A DNA stretch of 64,000 bases, taken from Sphaerolaimus hirsutus (lineage: Eukaryota > Nematoda > Chromadorea > Monhysterida > Sphaerolaimidae). The stretch lies in NCBI GenBank assembly GCA_964036195.1, contig OZ038453.1, positions 2,127,438 through 2,191,437 of the forward strand. Reading direction: 5' to 3'. Numbering within the stretch: position 1 is the first letter of the stretch; each line of letters starts with the position of its first letter. The translations under genes and the position numbers were made by a program. This document shows, piece after piece, positions 12,592-25,000 of the stretch. The notes below the pieces were generated by a model. The model searched no databases. It saw only the letters and a list, made by a program, of their open reading frames with translations, and was not told where the DNA came from.

Positions 12592-13060
12592 AGGGGATTT
12601 TCTGGGTAGCATTTTGGGGGGGGGGGTCCGCCAAAGTTCGCATGGCTATAACTTTGCAACCACTTGGCGAAATTTGACGACAATTTAACATAATGAGGTT
12701 TCAGGTCGGGGCGGTATTGAAAATCGAAATCGACTTTATACGACCCCCCTGACCCGAGATAGGGGGGGTCTATAAAAAGACCCATTTTTCGATTTTTTTC
12801 GCTGTCGCCCCAAACACGCGAACTTTGAATGTCAATAACTCCGTCATTTCACGACCGATTTTGTTCATTCAACTTCTAAAATGAAGAAAAATCTTTGGAG
12901 ATTCCATTTTTGAGGTCATTTATGTGATGTACAGTTGCGGTCATATCGATTTGACCCCAATTTCTGAATGCCAAATTTTGAGCAAAATTTTTTTTTTTGA
13001 ACATGCTATCATATACTCTTGGTCGAGAGAAACAACATATAAAAAAATTAAGTCGATATC

Positions 13061-13483
13061 TCTTTCCGATCAAAAGTTATGGCGCTTCAAACTTTTCCCT
13101 CCCATCCACATAATAACCACATCCATGCAACTTCAAAACTCCATATCTTGGCCATTTCTCAGCCGATTTTCACTGATGAACACTTAAAATGATCAGAATA
13201 ACATGTAGATATAATTTTAATCTACAGTTTATTTGTATGCATTTTCATTATGGCAATTTAATTCAAGAGTTTGCATTATTTTCTTGTATTGGAAATCTGC
13301 TGAAATATACGGATAATCTGGTCCTAAAAATGATATCTACATGTTATTCTGATCATTTAAGTGTTCATCAGTGAAAATCGGCTGAGAAATGGCCAAGATA
13401 TGGAGTTTGAATTTGCATGCATGTGGTTATTATGTGGATGGGAGGGAAAAGTTTGAAGCGCCATAACTTTTGATCGGAAAGAG
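13061..13483. repeat. Palindrome running into an assembly gap
   Basis: The sequence at 13061-13190 (CTCTTTCCGATCAAAAG and onward) is repeated in reverse at 13340-13483, around an AT-rich loop. The right arm stops at the N run, so the element is incomplete. Confidence 0.75.
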
Positions 13484-13683
13484 NNNNNNNNNNNNNNNNN
13501 NNNNNNNNNNNNNNNNNNNNNNNNNNNNNNNNNNNNNNNNNNNNNNNNNNNNNNNNNNNNNNNNNNNNNNNNNNNNNNNNNNNNNNNNNNNNNNNNNNNN
13601 NNNNNNNNNNNNNNNNNNNNNNNNNNNNNNNNNNNNNNNNNNNNNNNNNNNNNNNNNNNNNNNNNNNNNNNNNNNNNNNNNNN
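13484..13683. other. Assembly gap, 200 N
   Basis: Exactly 200 undetermined bases, a conventional placeholder length. The flanking palindrome probably stopped assembly. Confidence 0.98.
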
Positions 13684-14783
13684 GATTTAGGGTAAGCTAC
13701 CTATACCTTATATTGGAGGTAATACGGTATGTGCCGTTGAACGGTTCGCTCAAATGTCTTCAAAAAAATCTATTGGAAGATTTATGGCATGTGATCCCAA
13801 GTTTGTTTTGCAAATGCGTTTGGATAGCCGCGACATTACACTAACTTGAAACTTTTTTGAACGTTAAAAATTACTGCAAATTCACCGGGTCCTGCTGATA
13901 TAAATACAGTTGAGTCTCAATCATTTCTCACTACAACTTCACTGTTTCATAATTTAGCATCTACCGTAAAGGCCCGCCGAGTTATTGTGGATTCAGGTTC
14001 ACAGCAAGTCAACTATAGTGTGTTGGTTTGAAATCTTGTATTTATTTGATGACTCCGGATTCCTTCCGGACCTTGGTCAACTTTCACAAAATTCTTCCTT
14101 TCATTGCAAAAACAGCTCTTCTTATTTCCTCGTAACCCACCAATATTTGAATCACTTGAAAAACTGCCAGGTCTGAGCGAGCTGGCGTAACAATACCCCC
14201 GCCTTAAAATACCCCACCTGCATTGAGTGTAAAGAGAATAAAAATCAAAGTTATTAAAAATACTAAACTTTTTCAGAGTTAATTTTTTTCATAAAATATT
14301 TATTTTTACTCCCCGCTGAGTACAGAAAATGTAAAGTATAATTTTTTACTTTTACACAGCGTAAAAGTTGAGTAAAATACTATTCTTGTAGGGAAAACAT
14401 AAAAAGGGGGTATTTTACAGAGTTGGAAAAACGTATTTACGTTTACCCGAAATACCTGGTTATTCGGGTATTTATACTTACGTTTACGTTTACGTTTTCC
14501 AAAAATACCATTACGTTTTGTTACGTTTTCCTGACCAAAATACCTGGGTACTATGGAAAACGTAAAATTCTTATGGAAAATAGAAAAACTGCGATTCATT
14601 TAGAATATTTTCAAAACCCTGTGCATAAAGTTCATGTGCGGTGACTTTTGGTGTGGGAATATCAGATAAGTGGGAGTATTTTATGATGTTAAATACAGCC
14701 ATACACTGGCTGCGTACCAATGGTAAAGCATTAAGATGGTGATTTCTGCCATAAAGACCACTTCATATTGACTCTTTGTTACA
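13684..14783. other. No gene; GTTTACGTTTACG-type repeats
   Basis: 14400-14640 consists of TACGTTTACGTTTACG words and their inverse CGTAAAA words, similar to 16260-16690 and 26375-26545. The remainder is AT-rich with nothing recognisable. Confidence 0.5.
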
Positions 14784-15106
14784 TACCTTTGCTTGAATAA
14801 TCCCCCTGGGGGATTATTATTTCGTCAGACATTTTTGAGGGGGGGGGGGCTATTCGAGGGGGGGGGGATAATTCGAGGGGGAATTATTATTGCGTCAAAA
14901 TTTTCAAGCATGTTTATATCAACTCATTTCACGAAATATGCTTTATAAACACAATAATGTGCCATTTTTGTTGTACAACAAATTAATCAAATGTTTAATG
15001 GGCGGATTATTCAGGGGGATTATTATTCCCTCACTCGTCTTACAGGGGGGGGTAATTAGAGGGAGGGGATTATTCAAGGGGGTGAACTATTCAAGCTAAT
15101 ACGATA
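14784..15106. mobile_element. TA-flanked poly-G MITE, GCTTGAATAATC variant
   Basis: The ends TTGCTTGAATAATCC and ATTCAAGCTAATACG are flanked by TA. This is a sequence variant of the CCGTATT family. Confidence 0.65.
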
Positions 15107-15115
15107 TATTGCCAT

Positions 15116-15477
15116 CATAGGCGGCGCAAGGTCCCAATTTGCGCTTGTGACATTCACATTAGGCAAATTTTCACCTTGTGACACCTTTTTATTTGAGGCC
15201 TTATGTGAAGTTGGCAGCCAGCCAAAAACTTCGAAATCGCTATAAATATAAATAAAATTGGCTCAAAATAGGTGTATAACCATGGCTAGTGATTATAATG
15301 GAGAAAATTGGCAAAATGGAGCAAATTTTAGCGATTTTAAGCTTTTTTTAAGCTTTCACTCTCGTTTGTACAATACACACTTGTGAATGTCACAATGTGA
15401 CAGTGAAATTTCGGCTTGTGACACTCAAAATTCCGCTTGTGACATTCACAAGCGCACAAGCACTTACGCCGCCTATG
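15116..15477. mobile_element. hAT-like MITE, CATAGGCGGCG ends
   Basis: The ends CATAGGCGGCGCAAG and CTTACGCCGCCTATG are flanked by the perfect 8-bp duplication ATTGCCAT (15108-15115 and 15478-15485). CTTGTGACATTCACAAG words lie inside. Confidence 0.85.
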
Positions 15478-15485
15478 ATTGCCAT

Positions 15486-16888
15486 TGCTCAATGTTTGTG
15501 AATTTAAGTGAGGTTGTGCATGGAAAAGTGCTTTAAAAAAGTTATCAACGAAGGTAAAAACATTGGGAGTGATCTTTCAGACCGTGGAAGTATTGTAAAC
15601 TCGGCAGACATTATGCGAGTCAATGGTCTAACGAATTTTTGTACAAGTGCCATTCTAACCCAATTTCATTGTTATTGACACTCGTATTTCATGCGTAGGG
15701 ATGACCATCAACAAATTTTTCAATTAGATAAGTGAACGTCACCGTCGAAATTTGAATTTAAGATCTACACTTGATGAATATACAATAATTTCTTATTATT
15801 ACGAACATAGTGAGCATTTTATGTTATTCAGAGCAATTTTTAGATTTTCAAAACGATCCAGATTTCGCTAGTGGTGTACAGTGTACAGGGTCGTTCTTCC
15901 CTTGTTCTATCGCACGCACACATACGTACTTTTTTGTTGGAATTTGTCCGGGCTGTTACAATAAAATACCTTGTTATCTGCTTTCATATGACAATATGCG
16001 TGTTCAGTTTATCCTGTTCTCGCATAAAACGTCGGATTGAATAAGATTTACCATGCATCGATTGGAATGCATTCATTCAAATTCAAAATTAACTTAACAA
16101 TTTTAACGAAATTTAAAATTGGTACGTAAGGGCCGAATCACTGATTCCTTTCATGTCTGCCGAGTTTAACAATTTCAGAACTACCGTGGTAGTTACCGTG
16201 GTAGGTAGTTTTTACGATGCAATAAAAAATTGCCGTATGTTTGGTAGTATGTACCATAGTTGTTAAAACGTATTAACGTTTACTGGATAAATACGGATAC
16301 TTTTTGAAAGTACGCGAGTACCGAAAACGTATTTAAGCAGGACATAGACAGTGACATTTTGACAGACAGAACGTGGCAAAAATAGGACATTTTCGTAAGT
16401 AATAGTTAACGGGAGAACAAAACACATATTTGATGTATTCTAGAGTAAAAATTGACAAAATTTCCGACAAAATACGTTTTCCATGAGAATAAATACTCAC
16501 TTTAACATTTTGTATGAGAAAAATACTTATTTTTACGTTTTCTGTGAGAAATAATACTCAGTTTTACGTTTTCTGTGCAAAAAATACTCAGTTGTACGTT
16601 TTCTCTGAAAAAAAAAGAATTTTACTCACGTTTTACGCACTGTAAAAGTATTTTAAAAGTACTTTTCGTTTTCTGTACTCAGGGTTGAGTAAAAATAAAA
16701 TACTTTACGTTTATGTTTACTTTGAAAAAATTTTCAGTACTTTAAACAACTCTGGTATGTACGAAAGTGTAAAATACTGTAAATTGGACTGTTCATTTCA
16801 TCAAACGGTTTTTAATTTTGTAAATATAGAAAAAACAGGCCCACCAAAGCAGTTCGGGGTATTTTAAGCAATTGTTTTTTTTGTATTA
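15486..16888. other. No gene; AT-rich with CGTTTT/TACTCA repeats
   Basis: 16260-16690 repeats words such as AAATACTCAGTTTTACGTTT. No coding similarity was found. Confidence 0.5.
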
Positions 16889-16896
16889 GTTACCGC

Positions 16897-17403
16897 TAAC
16901 GATGGCAAAAAAAATTCGAAAATTCGAAAACGTTTTCGAATTTTCGAATTTTTATTGGACTTTTCGAATTTTTGAGCACGGGGTGAAAAAAATACATAAA
17001 AATCGATTTTTTTTCAAAAGATCCAAAAAGACTTTTCGGATTTTTTTTACGTACTTCAAGGCATTGATATGTATTCTAATTTCAACGTTCTAAATCAATT
17101 GACAATTGACGTGCGGTGTGTCTGAGCTGTAATTAAGACGTAAAACGTTGAGTTCTGAGTTCAATAATGTTCTGAATAAATTTTTTCTCAAAAAATTCGA
17201 AAACTATTTAAAAATTTTTGAAAACTACCCAAAAAATTTGAAAACTACCAAAAAATTCGAAAACTACCAAAAAAAATCAAAAATTCAAAAATTTGAAAAC
17301 TGTTTTTGGGAAAAATTGGAAAATTAGAAAAGCCACTTCAGAAAAAATACTTTTTCTGAAACAGAAAAAAAAACAGAAAAAACTGGAGGGTTTGCCATCG
17401 TTA
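16897..17403. mobile_element. hAT-like MITE, TAACGATGGC family
   Basis: The ends TAACGATGGCAAAAAAA and TTTGCCATCGTTA are flanked by the perfect 8-bp duplication GTTACCGC (16889-16896 and 17404-17411). The interior is built of ATTCGAAAA words. Confidence 0.87.
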
Positions 17404-17474
17404 GTTACCGCTCTATAAATTTGTTTTCAACTGCACGTTTGCTATAATTTGCAGTAGTCCCACTTTCAAAAACG

Positions 17475-18033
17475 TACCGGGTGGCCCACGTCAGCCGCAC
17501 GGTTTCAATTTGCTCCCAACACGCCAATTTTGGATGAAAACTGCTCAAATTTGCTGTGGAGGTACATAAATGTACCCCATTTGTTGTGTTAAATGCACGG
17601 TTCCACATCACACAAATTCATGTCGGAACATGAAGCGCAGTTTAATACGTGTTTGAACGTGGCACACAGATTCAGTAGTCTACCAAAGCACCAATTCTTC
17701 ATAAAAATAGTCCAAATTTGGCATGGTTGTAGATAAATGTACCCTGTTTAGTATGTTAAGTGCACACATGCATATCACAAAATTTTCACATTTATCACAT
17801 GATATGCAAAACAACGTCACTCCACAGGACCACCTACAATGGTACACGCTCAAACACGTAATTATGAAACTGCTTCACGTTCCGACACGAAATCTTGCGA
17901 TATGAAATTGTGCACTTAAGACAACAAATGGGGTACATTTATCTACCCCCATACCAAATTCGAGCAGTTTTCATTCAAAATTGACGTGTTGGGAGCCAAT
18001 TGAAACCGTGCGCCTGACGTGGGCCACCCGGTA
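17475..18033. mobile_element. TA-flanked palindromic MITE, CCGGGTGGCCCACGTCA ends
   Basis: Inverted arms of about 70 bp begin CCGGGTGGCCCACGTCA next to TA at both ends. The interior also carries inverted blocks around GTGTTGGGAGC. Confidence 0.7.
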
Positions 18034-18272
18034 TATTTAGTTTACATCACTGAATCTGACAGACCCAAATGTTAGACTCAGATACATGAAAAATACAGAA
18101 TAACTTTTTTCCGCAAATCTGCTCGTTAAACTCCCGTTGAACTTTCAAATTTCAAGGATAATATTTCGTGACACAAGACAGTGTACAAAAAGTAAACATG
18201 TCAGAAAGTATACATGTCAGAAAGTATATTTACATACAACGTGCAAAAATACATGTCAGATAATACACATAG

Positions 18273-18511
18273 GTATACTCCGGTTACTTTACACCTTGCA
18301 CGCGTGGTTCCCGCTGGAAGTGTGCCAACGATGGTTAACGCGTGCGAGTTTCTTAAAAAGATGACAAAATTTATTCTTGTTATAATGGTATTCATTAACA
18401 TATTCACATCGATGAATTTTTGTAATCTTTTTGTCATTAAATAATCATTGGCACCTTTCCAACACGAGACATAAATTATTGCGAGCAGAGTATCATGTAC
18501 GTCGAGTATAC
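18273..18511. mobile_element. GTATACTCCGG-family MITE
   Basis: It begins GTATACTCCGGTTACTTTAC and ends GTCGAGTATA. Related copies lie at 29262-29545, 37894-38143 and, reversed, 59705-59952. Confidence 0.65.
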
Positions 18512-18545
18512 ATGCCAAATTTCAGATAATTTCTGCTACTTCTAG

Positions 18546-18902
18546 CACAGCAAATAATGTGCTCGTGAAGTGCACTGAAGTGGTCTGAAGTGCCCCTTGT
18601 GATCACACTTCAGACCCTGATCACGCCTGATCACCAGGCACTTCACCGCTCGTGATCACACTTCAGACCCTGATCACGCCTGATCACCAGGCACTTCACC
18701 GCTCGTGATCACACTTCAGAGCCTGATCACGCCTGATCACCGCTGGAATGCACTTCACCGACACTTCACGGATTTGTTTACTAAATTGTTTACAGAAATA
18801 AAAAATCAGTAATTCGTGAAGTGCGTTGAAGTGCCTGCGAGCGTCTGCGTGAAGGCACTTCACCGCAGATCACGGCAGATCACCAGCACATTTTTTGCTG
18901 TG
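18546..18902. mobile_element. CACAGCAAA-family MITE with internal minisatellite
   Basis: The ends CACAGCAAATAATG and CATTTTTTGCTGTG contain about three direct repeats (18600-18760) of a GATCAC-rich unit of roughly 57 bp. Confidence 0.7.
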
Positions 18903-19049
18903 TAGGTGTTTTAGGAAAACTTCTCCGTCGCAGCGTGGTCGCGCTTATTCCAACTAGGTGCGTTTCACATGTTTTTTATGTCTTTTCCCAGTAACTATTT
19001 GAGCTAAGTAAATTATTCACATGGTTTCACAGAAAGTTATATCATCACT

Positions 19050-22000
19050 ATGATTAGCTACCTACCAATAATCTGGCTATCAATTTCAACAATTCACGCT
19101 GACTTCATTTACTCCACTCCACATTACAATAATGACACTGACTTCAGAATAAAAGACACAGAAAACACCAAATTCACATCAAAACTACAAGCTAAGCAGG
19201 TGCCGATCCCGCACCCTGTAAAGTGTAACGTCAAGTGTCAAATGTCATGCAAATTTGTCAATTGTCATGCAAAGTGTCAAAAGTTCAGTAATATACCGTA
19301 TTACCTCGAATTAACCCCCCCCCTTGAATTAACCCCCCCCTCGAAATACCCCCCCCCCCTAAATTTCGGCTGAGGAAATAATAAACCCCCCCCTCGAAAT
19401 ACCCCCCTCTAAAATTGAGTGTAACGTGAACGTACATGACAAATACCGCAGTTTGTGCTCTGTACAATGCAGAACACACGTTAAAACTGATGATTAAGTG
19501 ACGTTAGGGAAGGTTTTTTTGTGTATACCGTATTTGCTTGAATAGTACCCCCCTTGAATAATTCCCCCCTCGAATAATCCCCCCCTTAAAGAATTTGCTC
19601 AATTTATTGTGCCCAATTTGAACAAAAATGGCACGTTTTTGTGTGAATAAAGCAGATTTCATAAAATGAGTTGATAGAAACATGGTTGAAAATGTTGACG
19701 AAATAATAATTCCCCCCTCGAATAATTCCCCCCCCTCGATTAGTTCCCCCCTCAAAATAGTCTGACGAAATAATAATCCCCCAGGGGGATTATTCAAGCA
19801 AATACGGTATACAGTTATATATGCCTATAAACACATATACGTCTATGTAATTGTTCGATTTTTCTACGTGTGCGTATGGGGAATTTCCGAAAATTTCTGG
19901 CGAAATAATAGACCCCCCCTCGAATAAACCCCCCCCTCGAATTATCCCCCCCTCAAATTTTGCTGGCGAAATAATAAACCCCCTGGGGGTATTTCGAGGT
20001 AATACAGTAATCTTTTCTATATTACCGTATTTCCTCGAAATACCCCCCGGGGGGTGATTGTTTCATAGTGGTCCCGAGAGGGGGGGGGGTCAAACGAGGG
20101 GGGGGGTATTTCGAGGGGGGGGGTTATTATTTCACAAGAAAATTTTTGAAAACCAAGTACGAAATTGTCGTCTGAAACGTACGCAGACGTCGAAAAATGC
20201 AACAAAAACCGCCATTTATAAGGTTCTGTAGACTAATATTAGTATGTAGATGGTATGTACACTGTTCTAACGTGATACCGACATTGTTTTAACGTGTGTT
20301 CTGCAGTACAGTGAACACAAACTACAGTTATTGTCATGTACATTCCGTTTACACTCATTTTGGGGGGGGGGGGTATTTCGAGGGTGGGGGTGATTGTTTC
20401 ATAGTGGTCTCGAGAGGGGGGGGGTCAAACGAGGGGGGGGTATTTCAAGGGGGGGGGTATTTCGAGGAAATACGGTATTTGGTTTGATGGACATTTGAGA
20501 TGACATTTGACACTAGACTTTACAGTGTGCGGGACAGCCCCCAGCTGTCCAACGTGGGCACCATCGGCGTGCGCTTCGAGCCCAATTCCTTGTCCAGTGT
20601 CAATGGCAATTCGTTGCCATGGGGAGAACAGGCACCGGTGCAGATAACCTTTGATGTGGCCGATGTGCGAAAATATGTGCTCTTTGAAGTGCGATATGAT
20701 TGCCAAAATGATTATAATTGCCATTTGGTTGAGAAGGAGATTTTTGTGGTGGAATTGACTGAGGAGAATAATTTTACTGGTCGGGTTTTTTGGTTTTTGA
20801 AATTTGTCTTAGTCTAGTCATTAGGAAGGTATTGAGCAGTGACTTTCAAGTCGACTCATTTTATACCTAGGTAAATCGCCTTTGGTCAAATGTGAAAGAT
20901 TCGAGTGGAGTTGGGCATGGAATAGTGCTAAAAAAGGCTATAAGGGAAGGTTGATACACAGGCGATCAAATCAGCCATTTACATAGGCCCCGGCCGGGGA
21001 CCGGTCCCCAGCAAAAAAATTTTTTTTTTCAAAAGTCAATAATTGGTGCGTATGGGTTGTTTGCATATTAATTAGATTAATTAAAGCCAAATAATCATGC
21101 ACAAAATTTCTGCAAGACGGTTACACATGCTAACGCATTTTCATTGGGACGGTTTATAACTTTTTTTTGTTTGGTGAGTTCGCATGCCAAATTTTAGCTC
21201 AGAGCAGTTATTGAATCTTATTGTATTTACACTTTAATTTCCATCGATCACTGTATTTTTGTATAGTGATCAAAATCCCACCGGGGACCAGTCCCTGGCG
21301 GCAATATAAATGGCCCCGACCGGGGCCAAACGTCCACAGTGAGAAAATTCTTTTTTCCAGTAAACAAAGAATTTTGATCCCCAACCTGGGACGTTCGTCC
21401 CCGACAAGGGACAAATTTTTCGTCCCCAGTCGGGGACGAACGTCCCTGGATGGGGACAAAAATTCTTTGTTTATGGAAAAAAACCTTTTTCTCAGTGGGG
21501 ACATTTGGCCCCGGTTGGGGCCATTTCTATTGCCGCTGGGGACCAGTCCCTGGTGGGATTTCGTTCACTATACTAAAATACAGTGAATGATAAAAATAAA
21601 AGTGTGAAAAAATTAAAAATCACCAACCGCTCTGAGCGGAAATTTGGCATGCGTACTCACTAAATGAAGGAGTACAAGCATGCTAAAACTGAGATAAAAC
21701 GAAAATAAATTTTTACACCCCCTAAAGAAAATGCATCACCGCATGTAACCAACTCGCAGAAATTTTGTGCATGCAAATTTGGTGATAATTGACCTAATTA
21801 ACATGCAAACAACCTATATACACCAATTATTGACTTTTGAAAAAAAATTTTTTTGCCGGGGACCGGTCCCTGACCGGGGCCGTTGTAAATAGCCGATCAA
21901 ATCTGTTTAGCTTCAATCAAATCAAATCACATTGCACATGCAGACTCACTGAATGTTTATATTTATGCCCAAATCTGCCCACAACTTTGCAGCCGCAATA

Positions 22001-25000
22001 AACGTGACAATCGATGCAACATTCCTTGGAGAAACCTTCCTAATTCCTGTCCTTTTCACCCAATTGTCTCCGGAACCTGCACCCACATTCGAACTATCCC
22101 CAAAATCGAGCCAAATGCGCATTGTGACACTGAAAACTGTGTTCAGTGAAAAATTCAGCGCGTACTTTACCATCCTGGTGTCAATCTCGGACACTGTAAA
22201 ATGCCCTGTGAAATGTCAAAGGTCATGAAAAATGTTTAAAGTTATGTAAAATGCCCTGTGAAATGTCAAATGTCATGCAAAGTGTCAAAAGTAACGTAAA
22301 ATGCCTACATATATATGTCACAAAACTTAAATGTCATGTAAAACGTATAGTATTTTCATTTTTTCAGAGCATTTTCGATGACTTTTGACACTTTTCATGA
22401 GTGTTTTTATTTTCCAAGACTTTTGACACTTTTCTTGACATTTTCCATTTTCCATGTCTTTTGACGCTTTGCATTGCATTTAGCATTCAAAAAAATCACC
22501 AATTGTTTGGAAAATATATATAAATATATCACCCCAAACATGGAAAAAATATAAATATATATAAATCACTCAAGGCCTTCAGAAAATATAATTAAATCAC
22601 TGAAAAAATAACTCTAAACTCAAAAAAAATCACAAAAAATCACTTGCGGTTTATTTCAATTACAAGCAGAATTCACGCTATATGTGAAAACTGAACATCT
22701 ACAGCATTCTATTGTGGAAAACTGGATGGTGACATGTCACCATTTTTGGCCATTTCAGTTTTCAAAAAAGTCATGGTGAAAACTAGTGTGTGTAGGCACA
22801 ATATTTACCTGCTTCAAACACTATTTTAACTCAATAATGCTCTACATGAGCAGATGAGATATTTTCAGGAGAAAATTCTCTTGCAAAATTCAAAATTCTT
22901 TTGCACAAATTACATGTTTTAGTCATGAAGCGCAATACTTGCACCACAATGTATCTAGTATGAGTGATTGTCTCGGTGATTTTTTTTTCGAATTTGAAAA
23001 ATATATATAAATATATCACTCAGAATTTGAAAAAAATATAAATATATATAAATCACGGGTTATTTATATTTATTGTGATTTTTGAAAATATAAATCACGG
23101 GTTATTTTTCGAATGCTAATTGCATTTTACATCTTACATTTTACATGACTTTTGGCACTTTGCATGACATTTTCCATGACTTTCGACCATATACATGACA
23201 TTTTACATTTTACATTTCTCTACACACTTTGCACGGCACTTTACATTTCCCAAGTTCATTCTCCAGTGTCCGAGACCGCCTGCAGATGGTGGTGTTCGTG
23301 GTGGTGAACACGTTCATGATGGGCACCCAGTTGCAGTGGGCCGCCATTACGCAGTCAGCGAGGAAACCCGTTGGACCACTTATTGGTTTCGTGTGCCAGT
23401 TTGGACAGATGCCTTTGGTGGGTTGGGGGGATGTTTACCGTATTTCCTCGAAATACCCCCCCTCGAAATACCCCCCCCCTCAAAATGGGCACTATGAATT
23501 TGTAGTCCGGGGAATGCATAACAGACATTCAAAACACTTACTGTGTTACTTTAGAACATCGTTTATACCATCTATCATGGTTTATACCATTATAAGGCTG
23601 TAAAAACTTATTAATGGTGGTTATTGTTGCATTTTTCACGTTTCTCTCTCAAAATTTTCAATCTGAAACAATAAACCCTCGGGGGACATTAATACGATCA
23701 CAGCACTGGCGGTAGTTCCACACCTGGTACGGTGTAAAATCAGGTGTCAAATGTCAAGTAAAATGTCAATCAAAACAAAAATGTGCGAAAGTTTATTGAC
23801 AAACTTTGCATGGCAATTATCACTTCAGGTTAGGGTGTCAAAATAATTTTTTTACGGAAAACGGAAAACGGAAAGGTAAAAATTTTTCTCTTTATGGAAA
23901 ACGGAAAACGGAAAGGTAAAAAAAAAATTTCTGCCGGAAAACGGAAAACGGAAAGGTAAAAATTTTTCACTCAGCGGAAAACGGAAAACGGAAAGGTAAA
24001 AAAAAATTGTCGGCCGGAAAACGGAAAACGGAAAAATGAAATGCTGGAAAACGGAAAACGGAAAGCAAAATTTTCACGGAAACGGAAAAAATAAAGTGAA
24101 ATTAGCACGGTAATAGACAAATTTGCAGAAGGAAAACCTGCATGCAGGTTTGCCTATTTGGCTTTGATTGTGGTAGCTGTACATTCTGCAACTATGGATC
24201 ATGCCTGTAACTTCACTTATAGTTCAAGCTTAACTGAACCAACAAAAAATCATCAAAAAGTAGCCATAGTGGCCATAGGAAAAGAAACACTATGACAATT
24301 TCACAGTCTAGAAGCAGTGGGAATCACTGATGACCCCTATGCAATTGATGGCGACATTGCAGAGGAGATGATAATAAATAGCATCAAATTCAACAACAAC
24401 AACAAACGATACTATATTGATTGGCCGTATAAAGAGAGTATCAGTGACCTGCCCACGGGAAAAGCAGAAGCCTTGGTGCAGTTTAAATCACTGATAAGAA
24501 GATTCAACAAAGATCCAAACTTATTCATACAATACCGGAAAGTTTTGGACGACCAACTAGAAAAGGGAGTAATCGAGATCTGTGAGGACAAAACAGACAA
24601 CAAGGGGATTCATTACCTGCCACACCAGCCAGTAATCACGCAGGGCAAATCGACATCATGCAGAATTGTGTACGATGGGTTGGCAGGTAAGCCCAGTTTC
24701 AACGAGTGCCTTTTTAGAGGACCAATTACAACACCATTAGCACTGGGCCTACTCCTGAGGTTCAGTGCAGGCAATCTAGCATTAATTGCCAATATTGAAA
24801 AGGCATTTTTGCAAATAGGATTGCATGACCAAGCTAGAGACTACACACAATTTTTCTGGCTGAAAGATGCCTCAAAACCAGTAACTGAAAATAACTTAAT
24901 AGTACTTTGTTTTAAACACGTACTGTTTGGACTTGTCTGCAGCCCAGCAATATTAGGAGCAGTCATAAAATACCATTTAAATGTGACAATAAACAACATG

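Larger units (their letters stand above)
19200..20544. mobile_element. Introner forming SLC10 intron 1
   Basis: It starts GTGCCGATCCCGCACCCTG directly after CAG and ends GTGCGGGACAGCCCC followed by CAG. The ends are inverse of each other. The GT is the donor and the duplicated CAG is the acceptor, so removal restores ...AAG CAG CTG TCC... in phase 0. Three TA-type MITEs have inserted inside (19294-20009 with 19526-19809 nested, and 20023-20477). Confidence 0.8.

Noticed and set aside
21208-21586. Open frames on both strands in SLC10 intron 2
   Set aside because: They reflect the GGGACGAACGTCCC palindromes, which stay open in complementary frames.
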